DNA of 34,497 bases from positions 1 to 34,497 of the forward strand of contig RBZT01000371.1 of NCBI GenBank assembly GCA_003693705.1, in the 5' to 3' direction. The notes under the pieces are model-generated. The model was not told where the DNA came from. It made no database searches and saw only the letters and a list, made by a program, of their open reading frames with translations. This stretch comes from Polymyxa betae (Eukaryota > Endomyxa > Phytomyxea > Plasmodiophorida > Plasmodiophoridae). The translations under genes and the position numbers were made by a program. Below, piece after piece: positions 30,489 to 34,497 of this stretch (its first letter is position 1; each line of letters starts with the position of its first letter).

Positions 30489-31963
30489 TCACTCGGAATC
30501 ATTCAAAGATTCGAAAATCTCGGTGATCGATTGTGTCATAGCTTCAGAAAATGCAGATAACGAGCTTCGAAGTTCAAGAATTTCACGATTGGCGTCACGA
30601 AACTCGCGTCTCAGTGTCAATACTTCCTATAATCACATATCAATAAAATGCACAGTTAGGATAAATGCTATGATACCTCCAAAACTGTTGACGTTTTGGA
30701 AGAGACAATGGGATGCATGTCGTATCGAGGTTCTTTCGGTAGAAAGTCCATTATCTTCGACTTCGTCACCGTTATGATATTGCCTTCAGGCCGAACATGA
30801 TCCAAATCTTTCTGGAATTCATCACGATCTAAACCGCCAGAGTAAACTCAGATTTTCATCTCTCAATGTCTTACCAGAACATTCTCTGCCTGCTTCAGAA
30901 TGAATCATCTCGCCCACTTCCGAATTGCCCGAATCTGCATTGTTTGAAATGAACCTTCTGGCAACCACATCATGCTCCGAGGCTATAAGGAGCGTGAAAA
31001 CGGCATCGGAAGAAATGGGACAGAGATCGACGACAGTTTCAGTGAAGTCGTACGACGACTCACAGTTGAGCAGATCACGAAGGGTTGGACAACGTATTTC
31101 GCCATCATTCCCAGCATAATAAGGCCATAACATAATGCCTGTTCTTGTCTGCACGATTACTACATGGTCGGAAGGGAATGTTTCGTGATTAAACAGCTCC
31201 AGCGGTAACGACCTGAGAATCTCATGCGTGGTTGAAGACTGTAACTGATGTTTAACTGGCCCAATAAGACGCTGAATTGAATCACAGGCAAGAATCCTGC
31301 TTTGTAGTTTTCCAGAGATATTGTAGACGCTGATTGACCCATTATCATGTCCAACAATAAGAGAAAGAGAAGCGAATAACAACGAAGCCACTGATGAGCA
31401 CGAATTGGACCACTGAATACGGTTTCCCTGAAATAACGTGACTTCATCAAGCGATGCAATTGCAAAATATCCTGTTGTAATGGCTGCGGTACGTGCTGGC
31501 ATATTCAAGTCTTTTATCGATCCATTGGTGATGACAAATGCTCGATCTGCACAGACAAGGCAGATTTCAGGAGAGATCAGCAAGCACGTCGGAGCGTGAT
31601 CAAGACGGAAGCTACCAAAGCAGTTCACAATCATTGCTGCATTGTCCACAGAACGTAAGCGTATTCGAAAGAGTTTCATGCAATAGCTATCATCGAATAT
31701 TGCCAAACTAAAAAGATACGAAGTCAGTGGTGACAATGCAATACTGTGTACAGCTCCATCTGTTTCAATTCTGCCTCGAAGCGTCACATCAAACTGGGCC
31801 TAGAGCCGGTTACCAGATCGAGCGTTAAACCAGCTCATTAACCTACAACTGTGAAAACTGAGACGGCATCATAATCGACGGCGGCTACGACATTTCCAGA
31901 TGAAACCAGCAGATGTGTACGAAGCTTTAAACGATGATCGACAATCTCTAATCGAGACGACAT
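30489..31963 (-). CDS. beta-propeller protein with C-terminal coiled coil, unknown
   Basis: Exons 31847-31963, 30875-31799, 30677-30828 and 30489-30626, with introns of 46-50 bp, give 443 residues. The first acceptor could instead sit six bases further on, removing two residues. The first ~340 residues have regularly spaced strand pairs and small-residue turns typical of a seven-bladed propeller, e.g. VHSIALSPLTSYLFSLAIFD, LIVGHDNGSISVYN and HDVVARRF. WD dipeptides are absent, so the repeats are diverged. After a loop comes a helical tail (LEEVLTLRREFRDANREI) that should form a coiled coil. I could not match it to a named family; a complex subunit or trafficking/ciliary role would fit the architecture, but that is guesswork. 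Confidence 0.7.
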
Positions 31964-32072
31964 TACAGATATGACAGATGACAGAGTCTGTGTCTAGTGA
32001 GGGTGGGTGGTTGCTGCTCTTTTCCTATCTAAATCAAAAACATACGTTAATGATAATACAATCAGATAGTTA

Positions 32073-32469
32073 TTATGACTTATAGATAAACTTTTCCAGA
32101 TCTTGCAGATGTTTATGGATTAGCGAGGCTTGTTTGGAAGCTGACAATAGGTCGGCGTAAGCAAGGTATAGTTCAGTGTTATTGTATTCGGTGGGTTTCG
32201 GGCACGAAGCAACCATCGTGGTCAGATTAGATCGCAGAGCTTCGACCTGACCGACAAATGACTTCCACATCAAGACAGATCTGTTGACGGCATCGCCATC
32301 GAGGCCGTCCATGACATTCAGAGCGCTTGCTGCCGTGTCTAGAGCTTGGGCGACGTCCTAAGCAAACAACATGGTCAGTTTAGAGAGCCTACAATGCATA
32401 TACACTGACATTCTCCAGATCGGTTAACGACTTGGATATGTCTGACTCTGGAATATCTGATCTTGACAT
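32073..32469 (-). CDS. Mediator subunit 11-like protein
   Basis: Two exons, 32410-32469 and 32073-32357, with a 52-bp intron, give 114 residues; human MED11 has 117. The whole chain is predicted helical: KSLTDLENDVAQALDTAASA, then a helix containing KSFVGQVEALRSNLTTMV, then YADLLSASKQASLIHKHLQD. The helix order and the late position of the third helix match MED11, which pairs with MED22 in the Mediator head module that bridges activators and RNA polymerase II. Helical proteins of this size are easily confused, so the name is tentative. Its 3' end lies ~108 bp from the propeller gene start, same strand. Confidence 0.6.
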
Positions 32470-32970
32470 TTATAAACGTCTCTACGCAGATTGCCCATAT
32501 AGATACCAGTATGCGATTTATAAATTTACAACGTCTGTCTATCAATAGGAATGCATATTGATAGCTCATGACAATAGTTTTTGTAGCAACGTTAAACAGG
32601 GTTGGAGGAAATTGCTCTAATGACGAACGATTTCGTTCGCTGCAATTCCGAATGATTTCAAGTTGATTTCATGATATTATGTGTTAACTTGAGGTCGTAC
32701 GATTGCACTAAATTTCAGCATCACTGAAATAATTCTCGAAATCCTGTCTATCCAGATGGTACCGGTAGCATAACATGAACATACAAATGCAGGACCTGGA
32801 CCTGACGAAATGCAGAAAAGTGCGAGGTATCGTTCCACGCCGTTTTGAACCGAATCTTTATTTTTCTCCTCCTCCTCCTGCTTAATTATTCTCTCTGATC
32901 CAGTCCGTGCTCTCTACTCCTTCCACTTCCTCCTTCTGAACATTTAGGGAGTTCTCGGTTTATTACATCT
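32470..32970. promoter_or_regulatory. divergent promoter region
   Basis: About 500 bp between the MED11-like gene (-) and the gene starting at 32971 (+). It is AT-rich, with CTCCTCCTCCTG pyrimidine repeats near 32870. No gene is seen. Confidence 0.45.
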
Positions 32971-33352
32971 ATGTCTGTTGGGCACTCCGAGGAGCTGTTG
33001 CCGATATCGCCAGCTGGCCTTAAACCTATTCAAAGAATTCATAAGGCACTCATGGTTTTAGAATGCAGTTTGAAATCGATAGTTCTTCTACGAAGTGATA
33101 GTATTTGGTTTTTGAAAAGTTCTGCATGGATGCGAGCGGAATTGATCTTTAATCGTGGTCTGCCGTGTAAATTTGCCGCTGGCAGAGCTCTATCCTTATT
33201 TTTGGTGTCAGCGCTTTGGTGGGTCAGCTCTGCCCATTGCTGAAGATATTGTCGAAAAAAATGAGAAGCAGTCCGAGATTACCGGGAGTCCGTCCAGTCC
33301 CACCATGAATCAGGGAATATCCTCTCGAAAGGAATTGCAAAAACTCCATTGA
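32971..33352 (+). CDS. unknown small protein, splicing unresolved
   Basis: Starts at an ATG and reads SVGHSEELLPISPAGLKPIQ in frame 1. A second plausible segment in another frame ends at 33352 (LPIAEDIVEKNEKQ, then a Ser/Pro-rich tail). Linking the two needs an intron, but none of the options has both the usual ~48-bp size and correct phase. One 67-bp option (near 33116 to 33182) keeps both segments. A 47-bp option (33168-33214) gives a different C-terminus. No domain is recognised. Confidence 0.4.
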
Positions 33353-33366
33353 CCGGCAGTATTCCT

Positions 33367-34351
33367 TTAGACAGGTTCTACTGTAACATGATAGAACTGC
33401 ACTTCATCCCTACCAGTCACACAAAACGTCCCATTCCGGAAGTATGGTTCCCACGGTCTTAAACAGCCAAACTTTAGATTAGGGAAGCCCATAAAGATTA
33501 AAATCACCCAAATGCCGCACCACGGGACAAAAACTTCATTCTTCGAAAGATAAAATGTAATCGACAGCAAGCTTTAACTTCAGTTTAATAAAAACAAGTA
33601 CGTGGTGCAGCAAATTTCCAACGAGGAACACCTTCCAACTGCAGAAACCCTGACGTTATGCTGTTTGTCATCAGCCATTGACAGCCATAACACTGTGAGA
33701 CGGCCGAACGACCATTCCACAGATTCTCTGACAAAACTCGTGATCCTGCACCTGCATTCGGGAACAGAGAGCATAGTTTATCAGAGCATCCGTACGCAGG
33801 ATCCCCATAGATTTGTTTTCCGTTGAGTTGCCTGTCAGTCTAAGCCGATCCACGATTCCGCTCATGGATGATATGATCCTGTCATGACGCCACAAACCTC
33901 CAAAGATGCTGGCAAACAAACCTCCAGAGTCGTGAATCCCTGATAAGTTGAGCAGTGTTGAGGATGGCCGTTGTACACAGGAGGCTCTCATTCGAAACAT
34001 CACCGGAGCTCGTTGGGCTAAATCTACAAATATACTGCCGTATACCACCGAACAAAACCCAAACGCAATTAAGCGGGCATTGTGCAGCAATTACGCCAGC
34101 GTAATCAGTTAAGCGCTCCTTGATCAATGTTTCAATAAAATAGTCTGTATCTTTGTGCTGGATACACAACAAGTAAACGGTAGGAGATAATTCTGGAGAT
34201 TGCAGACTCCAAATTCATTTAAATAACGAGGGGTGAGATCACTCGGTCAAGATATCGACTGCCCATTGGTTTTTAATTTGTTTACTTGGTCGGTCGCCCA
34301 GTTCAGAGCTAAAACGAATGGACAACGCTCTGCAATCGGATTTGTAGGCAT
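33367..34351 (-). CDS. unknown multi-exon protein, exon structure partly resolved
   Basis: The likely start is an ATG at 34351 (PTNPIAERCPFVLALNWATD). A 53-bp intron joins this to a segment beginning LQSPELSPTVYLLCIQHKD and continuing FIETLIKERLTDYAGVIAAQ. A 43-bp intron near 33890 then restores a frame containing DRLRLTGNSTENKSMGIL. Beyond ~33730 several splices are possible. The last open frame ends at 33367 with WEPYFRNGTFCVTGRDEVQF. Alternating strands and helices suggest a globular protein, but I recognise no family. The left-hand part may belong to a separate gene. Confidence 0.45.
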
Positions 34352-34497
34352 TCTATGTTGTAGGCTCTTAATTTGTAGGCGAGGCTCGGGTCGATCTCAG
34401 GGCCAACCTAAAGCGATTCGGTACTGATCCGAAGAACTGCAACCGCACCATCCATACTAATCAAGAAACGATTAGGATAAACCAGCAAGAATTTTCT

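Noticed and set aside
30133-30777. 214-codon plus-strand open frame.
   Set aside because: It runs antisense through the last exons of the propeller gene, whose splices agree in phase. Its translation is low in recognisable pattern, and the region is coding on the other strand.
1-34497. CRISPR arrays, rRNA genes, transposase or reverse transcriptase genes.
   Set aside because: No regularly spaced repeats, rRNA-like blocks or transposon-type catalytic motifs were seen on either strand.

Overview
The window reads as eukaryotic nuclear DNA from a compact, gene-dense and intron-rich genome. About 20 genes lie on both strands, and most intergenic gaps are 100-700 bp. I placed over 60 introns by hand, joining frames so that each splice is GT-AG, phase-consistent and gives a family-like protein. 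Nearly all are 41-59 bp, usually with a CTGAY/TTGAY-like branch motif near the 3' end; one 94-bp intron stands out. Fungal-type features of the proteasome ATPase and other proteins, together with a cilium-associated (TSNAXIP1-like) protein, suggest a flagellated early-diverging fungus or relative (chytrid, rozellid or aphelid grade). A unicellular holozoan is not excluded. Taxonomy is inference.

Layout. 1-1778: 3' part of a membrane-anchored GH18 chitinase-like protein (+). 2168-3116: CCCH zinc-finger protein with three fingers (-). 3879-8662: P4-ATPase lipid flippase in 28 exons (+). 8716-9370: two-RRM protein (-). 10032-11195: intronless cyclic-nucleotide phosphodiesterase (+). 11691-14004: TSNAXIP1-like coiled-coil protein (-). 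14142-15266: ER protein disulfide isomerase with a KDEL-type tail (-). 15727-16606: TFIIH subunit Tfb4/p34 (+). 16607-17954: mostly gene-free. 17955-19137: GDP-fucose-transporter-like SLC35C1 (-). 19643-20524: NSA2 (+). 20638-21623: DCN1 (-). 22074-23420: TPR immunophilin (-). 23756-25180: PARN/TOE1-family deadenylase (+). 25678-26010: small helical protein (+). 26214-26981: basic orphan protein (-). 27094-27496: SPT4 (-). 27950-29128: RPT6 (+). 29384-29974: TRF-like Myb protein (-). 30489-31963: beta-propeller/coiled-coil orphan (-). 32073-32469: MED11-like protein (-). 32971-33352 (+) and 33367-34351 (-): two genes whose splicing I could not fully resolve.

Most of the set is housekeeping: transcription (TFIIH, Spt4, Mediator), RNA decay (PARN-like, CCCH), ribosome assembly (NSA2), ubiquitin/NEDD8-proteasome (DCN1, RPT6) and secretory or membrane biology (PDI, GDP-fucose transport, flippase, chitinase). 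I see no operon, CRISPR array, rRNA, convincing tRNA or intact mobile element.

Points most worth a second look: the GH18 membrane protein lacking the usual C-terminal Trp; the triple CCCH protein; the phosphodiesterase lacking the purine-binding Gln; a small TRF-type Myb protein together with three exact copies of the telomere-like 10-mer GTTAGGGTTT; and five genes whose stop codon overlaps an AATAAA signal.
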